DNA of 64,000 nt, from assembly GCA_963824095.1 (NCBI GenBank), contig CAWGNS010000007.1:682001-746000 (forward strand). The letters are read 5' to 3'. Both the position numbers and the translations under genes were made by a program. Below are positions 16,064-24,737 of this stretch, piece by piece. Every line of letters begins with the position of its first letter. Position 1 is the first letter of the stretch. The notes under the pieces were generated by a model. It ran no database searches, was not told the DNA's origin, and was given only the letters and a program-made list of their open reading frames with translations. Origin of the DNA: JBBDWJ01 sp963824095 (GTDB lineage: Bacteria; Acidobacteriota; Terriglobia; Bryobacterales; UBA6623).

Positions 16064-17701
16064 CTACGGCACCATCCAAGGAAACACGTAAGCCTGCAAA
16101 AACACCAGCACGCCCACCAGCGCCGCCAACGTCAGGCTGTGCCAGAACACGTAGCGCAGGATGTCCCCTTCGCCGCCAACCTGGTCGGTCGCCACGCCCG
16201 CCACCACGATGCTCTGCGCATCGATCATCTTGCCCATCACACCGCCCGAGCTGTTGGCCGCCGCCGACAGCACCGGCGAAATACCGAGCTGCTGCGCCGT
16301 GATCTGCTGCAGGTTCCCAAACAACACGTTCGAGGAAGTGTCGCTGCCGGTAAGCGCCACGCCCAGCCAGCCCAATAGCGGCGAGAAGAACGGAAACATC
16401 GCGCCGGTGCTGGCGAACGCCAGTCCCATCGTCGCGTCGAGCCCGCCGTAGCGCGTCGTGTAGCCGAGCGCCAGCATGGCGGCGATCGTCAGCAGCGAAA
16501 ACCGCACGCGGTGCAGAGTGCGGCCGAACACGCGCACCAGCCCCGCCGGACTCTGCCCCAGCAGCAATCCCGACAGGATCGCCGCCAGCAACAGGCTGGT
16601 GCCGGTGGCCGAAAGCCAGTTGAACGCAAACACGGCCGGCTCGGGCTTGGCCTCGGGCACCACCGGCGGCATCCGCGAGACCGCCAGATGCAGGAAGGGC
16701 ACCTCCACCTGCACCGTCGACAGCCCGTTGAGAAACGCCTTCATCTGCGGCAGCCCCCACACGAAAACCATCACCGACAGGATCGCCCAGGGCATCCAGG
16801 CCAACAGCACTTCGTGCTGCGATGCGGCGCGCACCGCCGGCTTTTCAGCCGTCGCCGCGTCGGTTTCATCGGGGAACCGCCAGACGTTAGGCGGCTGCCA
16901 CACCTTCAGCATCGCGATCAGCGACACGATCGAGAAGATCGAGCCGGCGATATCCACCAGCCAGGGGCCATGAAAGTTGCTGACCGCGAACTGCGTCACG
17001 GCGAACGTGCCGCCCGACACCAGACACGCCGGCCACACCTCGCGCATGCCGCGGTAGCCCGCCATCGCCCACACCAGCCAGAACGGCACGATGATCGAGA
17101 AAAACGGCAACTGCCGCCCCACCATCGCGCTGAGCTGCTCCAGCGGCAGCCCGGTCACCGTGGCCAACGCCAGGATCGGCGTGCCCAGCGCGCCGAATGC
17201 CACCGGCGCCGTATTGCCGATCAGCGACAGCCCCGCCGCCGGCAACGGCTTGAAGCCCAGCCCGATCAGCATCGCCGCCGAAATCGCCACCGGCGTACCG
17301 AAACCCGCCGCTCCTTCGATGAACGCCCCGAAGCTGAAGGCGATCAGCAGCGCTTGAATGCGGCGGTCGTCCGCCAGCCCGGCAATCGAATGCTTGACGA
17401 TCTCGAAGGTGCCCGTGACGATCGTGATGTCGTAGAGGAAGATCGCGCACAGCACGATCCAGCCGATCGGGAACAGCCCAAAGGCCGCGCCACTGGCCGC
17501 CGCCGCCACCGCCAGCGGAGCCGGCATGCCGTAGACCGCGATCGCCACCAGCATCGAGGCCCCCAGCCCGGCCAGCGCCGCCAGGTGCGCCCGCACGTGA
17601 AAAAACGCCAGCAGGCCCAGCAGCACTACCACCGGAATCGCCGCCACCAGCGCCGAGAGCAGCAGGTTGTGCGCCGGATTGTAAGTTTGCATCCACGTCA
17701 C
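16064..17701 (-). CDS. lldP: L-lactate permease (LctP family)
   Basis: 545 residues with about 13 membrane segments. Family motifs include SFGAFIEGAAGFGTPVAISAAMLIGLGF, LSLIGNTAPVAFGALGTPILALATVTGLP and GWLGVALTGSDTSSNVLFGNLQ. It imports lactate or glycolate with protons. The ATG at 17701 is followed by TWMQTYNPAHNLLLSALVAAIPVVVLL, a normal N-terminus. No lactate dehydrogenase genes (lldEFG or lldD) are adjacent, so its metabolic partner lies elsewhere. Confidence 0.95.
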   Translation of the reverse strand: MTWMQTYNPAHNLLLSALVAAIPVVVLLGLLAFFHVRAHLAALAGLGASMLVAIAVYGMPAPLAVAAAASGAAFGLFPIGWIVLCAIFLYDITIVTGTFEIVKHSIAGLADDRRIQALLIAFSFGAFIEGAAGFGTPVAISAAMLIGLGFKPLPAAGLSLIGNTAPVAFGALGTPILALATVTGLPLEQLSAMVGRQLPFFSIIVPFWLVWAMAGYRGMREVWPACLVSGGTFAVTQFAVSNFHGPWLVDIAGSIFSIVSLIAMLKVWQPPNVWRFPDETDAATAEKPAVRAASQHEVLLAWMPWAILSVMVFVWGLPQMKAFLNGLSTVQVEVPFLHLAVSRMPPVVPEAKPEPAVFAFNWLSATGTSLLLAAILSGLLLGQSPAGLVRVFGRTLHRVRFSLLTIAAMLALGYTTRYGGLDATMGLAFASTGAMFPFFSPLLGWLGVALTGSDTSSNVLFGNLQQITAQQLGISPVLSAAANSSGGVMGKMIDAQSIVVAGVATDQVGGEGDILRYVFWHSLTLAALVGVLVFLQAYVFPWMVP

Positions 17702-17855
17702 GCCGCTTGGTTCCCTCCGGGCCCGCGATCAAGCCGCGGGCGCAACCGCCGACGCAGGTTCGGCGGAGCGCTCCATTATCCACTGCCAGCACCACTTTGA
17801 CAAATACCGGCAGAACTATTCGGGGTAAAGCCGCACAGATTCGGGCCCAGCCACT

Positions 17856-18060
17856 CAGAGCCGCAGGCGTAAGCCAGCGGGCCGAAGCGGGTTGGGAGCA
17901 CGGGGCGAAGCGGATTGGTGGGCGCTGGTACGTCGACTATCGGCGGCACACGGTGCCGCCTTGTCGCGGCGGTGGAAGGCGTGGCCGCTCGATATTTCTC
18001 GGCCGTTTCCGCTGCATTGGTGCAGCCTCGGCCCGCCGGCTTACGCCTGCGGCTCTGTTC
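17856..18060. mobile_element. 205-bp element with inverted R1 ends
   Basis: An R1 copy on plus (17856-17887) and one on minus (18026-18060) bracket 138 bases of unrelated sequence that contains its own palindrome (CGGCGGCAC..GTGCCGCC). Structure fits either two back-to-back repeats or a small MITE with R1 as terminal repeats. The rest of the 17702-18099 gap shows nothing else. Confidence 0.55.
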
Positions 18061-18099
18061 CCGCAATGCGCGGCAGCGGCGGCCCAAACCCCGGCCAAC

Positions 18100-18756
18100 C
18101 TACCGGGCCTGCATGCCTCTCAAGAACAAATCCGTGACTTCTTTCACGACCTCTTCCTCGGTCGCCTGCGGGTCGGCGCGCTCGAACAGCCATTTGTTCA
18201 TGCCGTATTGCGCCGCAATCGACGCCAGCGAAAACACCGCCATGCCGGCGTCGCAGGCGCGGAACACGCCCTGCTGCTGCCGCTGCTCGATGTAGTCGCG
18301 GACAAACACGAAAGCCGGCGCTACGAAGCGCTGGTAATAGCCGCTCGCAAAAGGATGCTTCTCGAGCGAAGAGAACAACAGCAGGCGCTGGTACTGGGGA
18401 TGGTCGCGATAGGCGTGTAGAATGCGCTGCACGAAAAACTGAAAGAAGCCCTCGTCGTCGCCCAGCGTCGCCAGCCCGCGCAGCGCCTCCAACGCCTCGG
18501 CCGACAGCGTGTCGCGCGCGCGCTGGTCGAGAATCGCCGCGTACAGCCCTTCCTTGGTCTCGAAGTGGCGGAAAATGATCGCTTCGTTCACCTGCGCCGC
18601 GTTGGCGATCTCACGCGTGGTGGTGCCGCCGAACCCTTTGCGGGCGAACAGCTCGATCGCGACGTCGATCAACTGCCGCCGACGCTGCTCCCCCTTCATC
18701 CGCTTGCGGCGGGGCGCCTCGCCGGAAAAATCATCGGGTCGGGAAGGTTCCTTCAT
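18100..18756 (-). CDS. TetR/AcrR-family regulator
   Basis: 218 residues from the ATG at 18756; the frame is open further upstream without family similarity. The HTH reads RRRQLIDVAIELFARKGFGGTTTREIANAAQVNEAIIFRHFETKEGLYAAIL. The C-terminal ligand domain (FFQFFVQRILHAYRDHPQYQRLLLFSSLEKHP) is of the AcrR/YbiH-like kind. It points away from the hydrolase gene at 19054, and a palindrome at 18962-18975 lies between them. Ligand unknown. Confidence 0.9.
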   Translation of the reverse strand: MKEPSRPDDFSGEAPRRKRMKGEQRRRQLIDVAIELFARKGFGGTTTREIANAAQVNEAIIFRHFETKEGLYAAILDQRARDTLSAEALEALRGLATLGDDEGFFQFFVQRILHAYRDHPQYQRLLLFSSLEKHPFASGYYQRFVAPAFVFVRDYIEQRQQQGVFRACDAGMAVFSLASIAAQYGMNKWLFERADPQATEEEVVKEVTDLFLRGMQAR

Positions 18757-18961
18757 TCCTGACAATCGGGAGCAGACTGCATTGCGATATTTCGCGGGCC
18801 AGGCAAGGGACGGCCTGCGGGACAACGCCAGCGCGATTCGGCGTGACAGACCTCGCCGCAATCGCCGTGACCCCGGCGCGGGCAAGGGCAAGACCCACAC
18901 GAGACTTAGGCGGAAGTGACGGCGCTGACCCAAGCCCACCGTCCACCGCCTCAAAATAAGT

Positions 18962-18985
18962 GACCAGTTACTGAGGGAGTATAAT
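18962..18985 (+). promoter_or_regulatory. TetR-type operator and -10 box
   Basis: AGTGACC-AGTTACT (18962-18975) is an imperfect palindrome of the TetR-site type, directly followed by a TATAAT (18980-18985) facing the hydrolase gene. The repressor gene is divergent, so the site could control both. The operator assignment is inference from position and symmetry. Confidence 0.5.
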
Positions 18986-19053
18986 GGCTCGCAGCCGTCG
19001 GGTCAAACGGCCCGCCGTTTCCCGGCCCCTGCCGCGTGCGAGAAGAGAGTCGA

Positions 19054-20143
19054 ATGCCCCGTTCCCCGCTACCCCTCGTCAACCTGCGCCCTGCCCCGGT
19101 TTCGCTGCGTCCCGGCTCCGGCTGGGCGTCGCTGTTCGCCGTGGCGTTGCTGTTGAGCACGGCCGCCGCCCGCGCGCAAGAGCTGCAGTTCGCCGACCTG
19201 GGCCAATGCGCGCTCGAAAGCGGCCAGGTGATCGAAGACTGCCGCCTGGCGTACCGCACCTTCGGCCAGCTTCGCGGCAAGGGCGACAACGCCGTGGTCT
19301 TCCCGACCTGGTTTTCCGGCTCGACCGAAGATCTCATGCAATACGTCGGCGCCGAGGCTCCCATCGATCCGTCGCGCTACTTCGCGGTTCTGATCGGCGC
19401 CTTCGGCAACGGCGTCTCTTCGTCGCCCTCCAACAGCAAGAAACAGCCGGAGGGCTCTTTCCCGCAGTTCACGCTCCGCGACGCCGTGCGCGCCCAACAC
19501 CGCCTGCTCACCGAAAAGCTCGGCATCGACCACGTCCACGCCGTGATGGGAATCTCGATGGGCGGCATGCAGACCTTCGAGTGGATGGTGCTCTACCCCA
19601 ACTTCATGGCGCGCGCAATTCCCATCGTCGGCTCGCCGCAGCTCGGCTCCTACGACCTGCTGCTGTGGCGCACCCAGCTTCACGCCATCGAAGAGGCGCA
19701 GAAGGCCTACGACGACCCGGCCGAGCAGCGCCGCGCGGCGATGAGCGTCGTCTCCGACATCCACCAGCTCGCGCTGACCTCTCCTACCGACTTCGATCAA
19801 AAACACGCGCGAGCCGACTCTGGAAAAAATGATGGCCGGGCACGAGGCGGATCTGGTTCAGCGCGACCCCTACGACTGGGCCTCGCAACTACGCGCCATG
19901 ATCACGCACGACGTATCCACGCTCTACGGCGGATCGCTTGAAAAAGCCGCCGACGCCGTGCGAGCCAAGGTGATGGTCATCTCCTCGGAGCACGACCACA
20001 TGGTGACCCCGGGCCCCTCCTTCGATTTCGCCAAGCGCATCGGAGCCCACGTCGTGCTGCTCGACAGCCCCTGCGGCCACCTCGCCCCGGGCTGCGAGGA
20101 ACAAAAAGTAACCCGCGCCGTCCAAGACTTCCTGGCCGAATAA
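19054..20143 (+). pseudogene. exported MetX-like alpha/beta hydrolase, frameshifted
   Basis: Frame 1 (19054 on) encodes a signal peptide (WASLFAVALLLSTAAARA), then homoserine O-acetyltransferase-like sequence: LAYRTFGQLRGKGDNAVVFPTWFSG, VLIGAFGNGVSSSPSN, and the nucleophile elbow GISMGGMQTFEW. At the A run 19799-19803 the coding sequence continues in another frame: NTREPTLEKMMAGHEADLVQRDPYDWASQLRAM, then VMVISSEHDHMVTP (acid) and DSPCGHLAPGCE (His). Removing one A restores a protein of about 363 residues. All triad residues are present, so this is a fresh mutation or a sequencing error. The signal peptide argues against a methionine role. The TetR gene upstream may regulate it. Confidence 0.85.
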
Positions 20144-20204
20144 GCCCCCGGCGAAGTCAAAGCAACACCATCCCCAACGCCACAGCGGCAGCGAATCACG
20201 AAAA

Positions 20205-20234
20205 CAGAGCCGCAAGCGTAAGCCCGCGGGCCGA
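20205..20234 (+). repeat. R1 intergenic repeat
   Basis: CAGAGCCGCAAGCGTAAGCC then CGCGGGCCGA. The G-to-A in the left arm breaks one pair of the usual stem. Confidence 0.7.
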
Positions 20235-20348
20235 GCACCCACAACCGCCGCGCCAAAGAGCAGATCTCAGCTCGACGCCTCGACGTGGCTAGCTGCTCCT
20301 GCCGATGTGCGAGGCCTCCGGGCCGACGTAGCGCAGGCTCAGGCCGAC

Positions 20349-20396
20349 GTGGCGCGGGCCTCCGGCCGGCCGCGTCCGCCTGCGGCGGACGTTCCC
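20349..20396 (+). repeat. R2 two-hairpin repeat, variant a
   Basis: GTGGCGCGG opens it; hairpin 1 is GGCC-TCC-GGCC and hairpin 2 is GTCCGCC-TGC-GGCGGAC, followed by GTTCCC. A partial, decayed unit precedes it (20305-20340). Between 20144 and 20582 only this and an R1 copy are recognisable. Confidence 0.75.
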
Positions 20397-20582
20397 TCCG
20401 TTCCGCCCGCCACCCAACCCCACCTCGGCCCCCACACCGACACAGCCGGCCCCAGGCCCGCGCCACCTCGCCTCATCGAACGAGACACCACGAACCCGGC
20501 CGGGCAACCAGCCCCCCGGCCACCCCAACATCCCACCAACGCAGGCCCTATACTACAGATTCCCAGGCGAGCCAAACCCGCA

Positions 20583-21338
20583 TTGTTCGAGCAAACCTTC
20601 ATCGACGAACCAGGCGGCGGTGTCAAAACGTGGGCCGTGGCGGCTTCGTTTCTGATGCAATGCCTGCTGCTGACCGCCGCGGTCGTCATGCCGCTGCTGT
20701 TCAGCTACAACCCGCCGATGGGAGACTGGGTGCGGCACGCGCTGTTGCTGGCGCCGCCGCCTCCACCGCTGCCCGCCGCCCCGCGGCCGGCCACGCAGCC
20801 CGTCGCCCCGGCCCCGGCGCGCTTCGACGCGGTGCTGGCGGCGCCCACCGCGATCCCCCAAAATGTCGCCCTGGTCAAAAACGACGAGCGCTCCTCGCTG
20901 GCCGGTCTGCGCGCGCCCGATCTGGGCGGCGTGCGTGGAGGAGCGGGCGGCGTCCCCGACGGCGTGCTCGGCGTCACCGGCTCCATGACCGGAATCGTTC
21001 CGCCCAAGCCCCTCCGCCTCGGAGGCAAAGTCCAAGCCGCCAAAATCGTCTCCCAGGTCAGGCCGATGTATCCGCCCGAGGCGGCGGAGCAAGGGATCGG
21101 CGGAACCGTCAAGCTCGAAGCCATCATTACCGCGACGGGAACGATTCGCGAGATCAAAGTGCTTTCGGGAGAGCCCCTACTGGCCGACAGCGCCCTGGAG
21201 GCCGTACGGCAGTGGCGCTACCGGCCCACCTACCTCAACGGCCAGGCGGTGGAAGTGATCACCCAAATCGAAGTCAACTTCGTCGCGGCGCCCATCGAGC
21301 CGCAAGACAAAAATCACAAGAAAAAGAAAAAGCGCTGA
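20583..21338 (+). CDS. TonB-family energy transducer
   Basis: 251 residues if started at the TTG at 20583; acidobacterial TonB proteins commonly begin (M)FEQTF just before the anchor. The frame is open to 20307, but that part lies in R1/R2 repeat DNA. One membrane helix follows (WAVAASFLMQCLLLTAAVVMPLLF), then a Pro/Ala-rich periplasmic spacer (APPPPPLPAAPRPATQPVAPAPA). The C-terminal TonB domain is clear: VRPMYPPEAAEQGIGGTVKLEAIITATGTIREIKVLSGEPLLADSALEAVRQWRYRP. The end is an unusual Lys run (KNHKKKKKR). No ExbB/ExbD is nearby. It converges on the cytochrome operon. Confidence 0.85.
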   Translation: MFEQTFIDEPGGGVKTWAVAASFLMQCLLLTAAVVMPLLFSYNPPMGDWVRHALLLAPPPPPLPAAPRPATQPVAPAPARFDAVLAAPTAIPQNVALVKNDERSSLAGLRAPDLGGVRGGAGGVPDGVLGVTGSMTGIVPPKPLRLGGKVQAAKIVSQVRPMYPPEAAEQGIGGTVKLEAIITATGTIREIKVLSGEPLLADSALEAVRQWRYRPTYLNGQAVEVITQIEVNFVAAPIEPQDKNHKKKKKR

Positions 21339-21364
21339 CCACGGCACCGCCCTGAAACCCCACT

Positions 21365-21393
21365 CAGAGCCGCGGGCGTCAGCCCGCGCTGAG
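21365..21393 (+). repeat. R1 repeat, GCTGAG-ending subtype
   Basis: CAGAGCCGCGGGCGTCAGCC then CGCGCTGAG; the outer CTCAG/CTGAG extend the stem, giving a longer hairpin than the GGGCCGA subtype. It lies between the convergent TonB and cytochrome genes. Confidence 0.75.
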
Positions 21394-21545
21394 CACCACC
21401 CCAACCCCATCCGCCCCAACCCCGCCTCCGCAGCCGGCCCACCCACCAACGCAACCCTACACTTGCGGCCCTGAGCGGCGCCAAGCGCCACTCCGACCGC
21501 CATTCCGCCCAACACCCGTTCCGCCCACCGCCCCCGCTGCTCCAC

Positions 21546-23234
21546 TCACCGCGTCCCCCCCGAAGCCCGCACCAGCATCACCCCGGAACTCGCCGCCATC
21601 GCATCGTAATACCCCACAAACCGCCGCGGCTCGGGCGCATCATACGCCCGCAGATTATTCGCCCAGCGATAGGAAATCGGCTGATACCAAAGCTCGGCAT
21701 CCACCGTGAACGGACCCTCGGCGCCATGCAGCGGCACCGAATACCGCACGCGATCGCCCGCATCGTTGAAATCCGGGTCGTTCGCCGCCGCGCCGAGCAC
21801 CGCTACATCCTTCTCGGCGGTGCCCTTGTCGAAGCCGCGCGGCAGCAGCCGGTTGTCCTTCACATAGCGAACCGCCGAAAGCAGCCCGGTCGTCACCGCG
21901 CCGGCCGAGTCCGCCATGATCGCTTCGTAGATCTGCACCTGGTCGCCGCTCGAAATCTCGCGATAGTGCGGTTCGTAGCGGCTTGCGTCGGAATCGTTGT
22001 CGTTGCCTTGAATCCGCGCGTCCGCGCCCAACGCCCCCGATTCAAACACCACCTTGTTGCCAGCGCGCACCGTCACGTGCAACCACGCCCGGCGCGAGGG
22101 ATAAGCCGTCGGCAGCTTATGCCCGCCGAGGTTCTCGACGAACACCTCGGCCTGCAGGCGGCCGTCCTCGACCTCGACGCGATCCACGCGGATGCGCGCC
22201 GATTCCGATTGCAGATGCCGCACGGTCCGCTCCGCCGCGGCCCCCAACTCCCGAGGCAGCGCCACCACGCTCAGCTCGTCGCGGTAGCGATTCAGCAAGC
22301 CCTGGATGAAAAAGTTCGCGCCGACAAACACGTGCCGCGAAAATCCCTCGCGCGGTTTACCGAGCACCTTCGCGATCGGTACGTCCTCGTCGACCACCGG
22401 CATGTGGCACGACTGGCAGCTTTGCTTGTCGCGGTAATCGCTGTGCAGCCATTCCTGATACGGCATCTGCTCGGGCAGCTCGCCGATCACTTTGCCTTCG
22501 GCCCCCAGCGCCTTGGTGTAGAGCGTGTGGCACGTCGCGCACAACTCCGACCGCCGGATGTGTTTCGACTCGGTGGGCTGAAAGCCGCCCGACGACGTCC
22601 GCATGATGCGCGTCTGCCCGGCCTCGATCTTGAAGGGGCCGTAAACCGGCCGCTCGCCGCGCGGCTTGGCCGTGTCGATCACGAAGCCGCCGATAAAGCT
22701 CTCCGGCGTTCCCAGCTTCTGCTCCGTGATCTGATGGCACACCGAGCACGAAACGCCATCGGCCGCCAGCCGGTCGCCGGGCTTTTCCGGGTCGAAACCC
22801 AGATGCGCGAAGACCTGCCCCTTGCGCCCGTTCGCCGACGACACGTAGCGCGCCATCGGCATGTGGCAGATGGCGCATTCGTCCTCGATCGCCGCGCGCG
22901 ATTCGGGATGATCGATCGTCTCGCGCCGCACGCTGCCCTGCCAGTATGGGTCGCGCGAAGAGTTCGCCATCATGCTGGAGCGCCAGTCGAAGCCGATCGA
23001 GATATCCTCGCCCGAGGGCGTCGAAAGCCCGTTGTGGCAGGCAAAGCAGCGGTCCGACGTTTGAAAAATCGCATCGGATACGCCATCGACGCGGGGCGCG
23101 CCGCGAGCCGCCGGCGGACTCCACAACGCCTGCGCAGCAACCGCCAGGGCCAGCGCGGCTCCGATCCGAACCGGCCGCCGGGCGCTCCGCGCCGCAAGCC
23201 GGAAAACAACAAAGCGCCGTAAATCTTTGCTCAT
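21546..23234 (-). CDS. pentaheme c-type cytochrome, exported
   Basis: 562 residues from the ATG at 23234. A long signal (RRPVRIGAALALAVAAQALWSPPAARG) precedes five CxxCH sites: CFACH 63-67, CAICH 120-124, CSVCH 163-167, CATCH 232-236 and CQSCH 273-277. Residues 340-562 lack heme sites and look like beta-sandwich (RVEVEDGRLQAEVFVENLGGHKLPTAYPSRRAWLHVTVRAG), as in multiheme cytochrome families from soil bacteria. The ATG shares its A with the stop of the upstream cytochrome-barrel gene, so the two proteins are probably made together. The role is likely periplasmic electron transfer; donor and acceptor are not visible. Confidence 0.9.
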   Translation of the reverse strand: MSKDLRRFVVFRLAARSARRPVRIGAALALAVAAQALWSPPAARGAPRVDGVSDAIFQTSDRCFACHNGLSTPSGEDISIGFDWRSSMMANSSRDPYWQGSVRRETIDHPESRAAIEDECAICHMPMARYVSSANGRKGQVFAHLGFDPEKPGDRLAADGVSCSVCHQITEQKLGTPESFIGGFVIDTAKPRGERPVYGPFKIEAGQTRIMRTSSGGFQPTESKHIRRSELCATCHTLYTKALGAEGKVIGELPEQMPYQEWLHSDYRDKQSCQSCHMPVVDEDVPIAKVLGKPREGFSRHVFVGANFFIQGLLNRYRDELSVVALPRELGAAAERTVRHLQSESARIRVDRVEVEDGRLQAEVFVENLGGHKLPTAYPSRRAWLHVTVRAGNKVVFESGALGADARIQGNDNDSDASRYEPHYREISSGDQVQIYEAIMADSAGAVTTGLLSAVRYVKDNRLLPRGFDKGTAEKDVAVLGAAANDPDFNDAGDRVRYSVPLHGAEGPFTVDAELWYQPISYRWANNLRAYDAPEPRRFVGYYDAMAASSGVMLVRASGGTR

Positions 23235-24418
23235 TACCAACCCTCGCGCAAGCCGCCGTCGAACCAGTCCCACAGCAGATAAAACATCACCTGTGTCGGC
23301 CTCGATTCTGTGTTGTTCACCGGCACGCGCACGCCCACATCGGCGCGAATGTGCAGCCGCTTGCTGAGCGTCACTTGAAGCTGCGGCACCACATCCCAGT
23401 TGACCTTCTCGCCCGTGGCCAGTTCGCGGTCCGCCAGAAACTCCACCATCGGCGACCAGATGCGGCCGCGGCCGTCTTCCTCCACGAACGACTTACCCAC
23501 CGCCGTGCGCCAGAACACCGCCTTGGACGCATCGTCGCTGTGGGTGGGCACCTCCACGCCGCCCTGGAATTGCAGAAAACTGTCGTGCGGCAAAATCTGC
23601 CCATAAGTCGCGAATGATTCGAGGATCGTGACGCCGCCGCCCAGATCGCGCGCCTTGTCGCCGGTGGGCAGCGTCATCTCGCCCGAGACGCTGAAGATCG
23701 ATCCCGATTCGATGCTGTGATACAAGGCGCGCTTGTATCCCAGCGCCATGTCACCCACGCCGCCCTGCCAGGTCTGCCCATCCGCGTGCTGGAACGCGAA
23801 CGGAACGGCCACCTCGATCTGATTTCTGGCGCCGAAGCGCCGCTCATACACAAACTGATTCGTGATCGCCGCCGGCCCCTCGGTATTGAACGTGGTGGTG
23901 GTGACGGCCTCGTCCTCGGGAAACGCCTTCTCGGTGATCAGCGCCCGCGGCAGGTTCAGTTCCCCGCGCGGCCAGGACTTGTCGCGGCAAAATCCGCGCA
24001 GATATTCCACCACCTCGTCGATCTGCTCCGAACTCAACGCCTCGGCGAACGAAGGCATGATCTCGGAGAACCCCCGTGCGGGTCCGCCGCCGTAGATGAT
24101 CGCCTTCCAGTCCTCGTTGGGCTCGCGCGTAGTGCCGTTGCAATCGGTGAAATCGGGAAACGTCGCCGGCGGCTCGAAGCCAAGCGTGGTCTGCGGCATC
24201 CCTTTGCCGTCGGGGCCGTGGCACGCGATGCAAGCCGCGTGGAAGATCTCTTTGCCCGAATGCAGCTCCAGGCCGCCGTTCTGCACCGTCTGCGAAAAAA
24301 GTAGCGGATCGTGCGGCAACAACGCCATCAGGGGAAGAGCCAACCGCAGGCAACTCCAGACCGACCCGCGCGAGATTGTCGCTTGACGCAAGGAAAGCAT
24401 CTGAATATTTCCAACCAA
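23234..24418 (-). CDS. monoheme cytochrome c fused to a beta-barrel-like outer membrane domain
   Basis: 394 residues. An N-terminal hydrophobic export segment (CLRLALPLMALLPHDPLLF) is followed by a class I cytochrome c domain with CIACH at 63-67 and Met121 (IMPSFAEALSSEQIDEVVEYLRGF) as the probable axial ligand. From about residue 160 the sequence changes to alternating amphipathic strands (TTTFNTEGPAAITNQFVYERRFGARNQIEVAVPFAF, GDMALGYKRALYHS, LHIRADVGVRVPVNN, TQVMFYLLWDWFDGGLREGW), ending in Trp like outer-membrane barrels. This resembles the 'transporter/phenol MetA-deg' barrel families. It is the first gene of the pair with the pentaheme cytochrome. Confidence 0.82.
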   Translation of the reverse strand: MVGNIQMLSLRQATISRGSVWSCLRLALPLMALLPHDPLLFSQTVQNGGLELHSGKEIFHAACIACHGPDGKGMPQTTLGFEPPATFPDFTDCNGTTREPNEDWKAIIYGGGPARGFSEIMPSFAEALSSEQIDEVVEYLRGFCRDKSWPRGELNLPRALITEKAFPEDEAVTTTTFNTEGPAAITNQFVYERRFGARNQIEVAVPFAFQHADGQTWQGGVGDMALGYKRALYHSIESGSIFSVSGEMTLPTGDKARDLGGGVTILESFATYGQILPHDSFLQFQGGVEVPTHSDDASKAVFWRTAVGKSFVEEDGRGRIWSPMVEFLADRELATGEKVNWDVVPQLQVTLSKRLHIRADVGVRVPVNNTESRPTQVMFYLLWDWFDGGLREGW

Positions 24419-24539
24419 TCATCATTCGCAGAACAAGACTGCGACCCAACAGTTTACCCCGCTCGTTCCTGATGCGACGGCGTGCAACGCAGTTGCATCG
24501 CGCAACACCCCACACACTGTAGATACGCTGCGGATTGCA

Positions 24540-24665
24540 GCCCCGTAGCGCAGGGCTGGCGCAGCGCCCAGACCTGCGGCATTTTTCCAACACCACGAAC
24601 AAGCGCGCCGCAGCAGCATCCGAAAAACCGCAGGTCTGAAAAAGCACCAGCCCTGCGTTACGGGC
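24540..24665. repeat. inverted pair of GTAG-type REP units
   Basis: Left unit 24540-24586 (GTAGCGCAGGGCTGG...CAGACCTGCGGcaTTTTTC) is repeated in inverse at 24622-24665 (GAAAAACCGCAGGTCTG...CCAGCCCTGCGTTACGGGC), with about 35 bases between. Each unit begins GTA(G/A), the REP signature. It sits in the divergent gap 24419-24737 and leaves about 70-120 bases on each side for promoters. Confidence 0.7.
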
Positions 24666-24737
24666 CCAGACGGCGCAGCCCCCGGCAACCTCGCGCTAGC
24701 GCCCCCGCTCGGCAAACGGTAGATTAGAAAGAAAGCC

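Noticed and set aside
20307..20582. N-terminal extension of the TonB protein by 92 residues
   Set aside because: That stretch is made of repeat DNA and lacks any membrane or signal feature; family members start just before the anchor helix.
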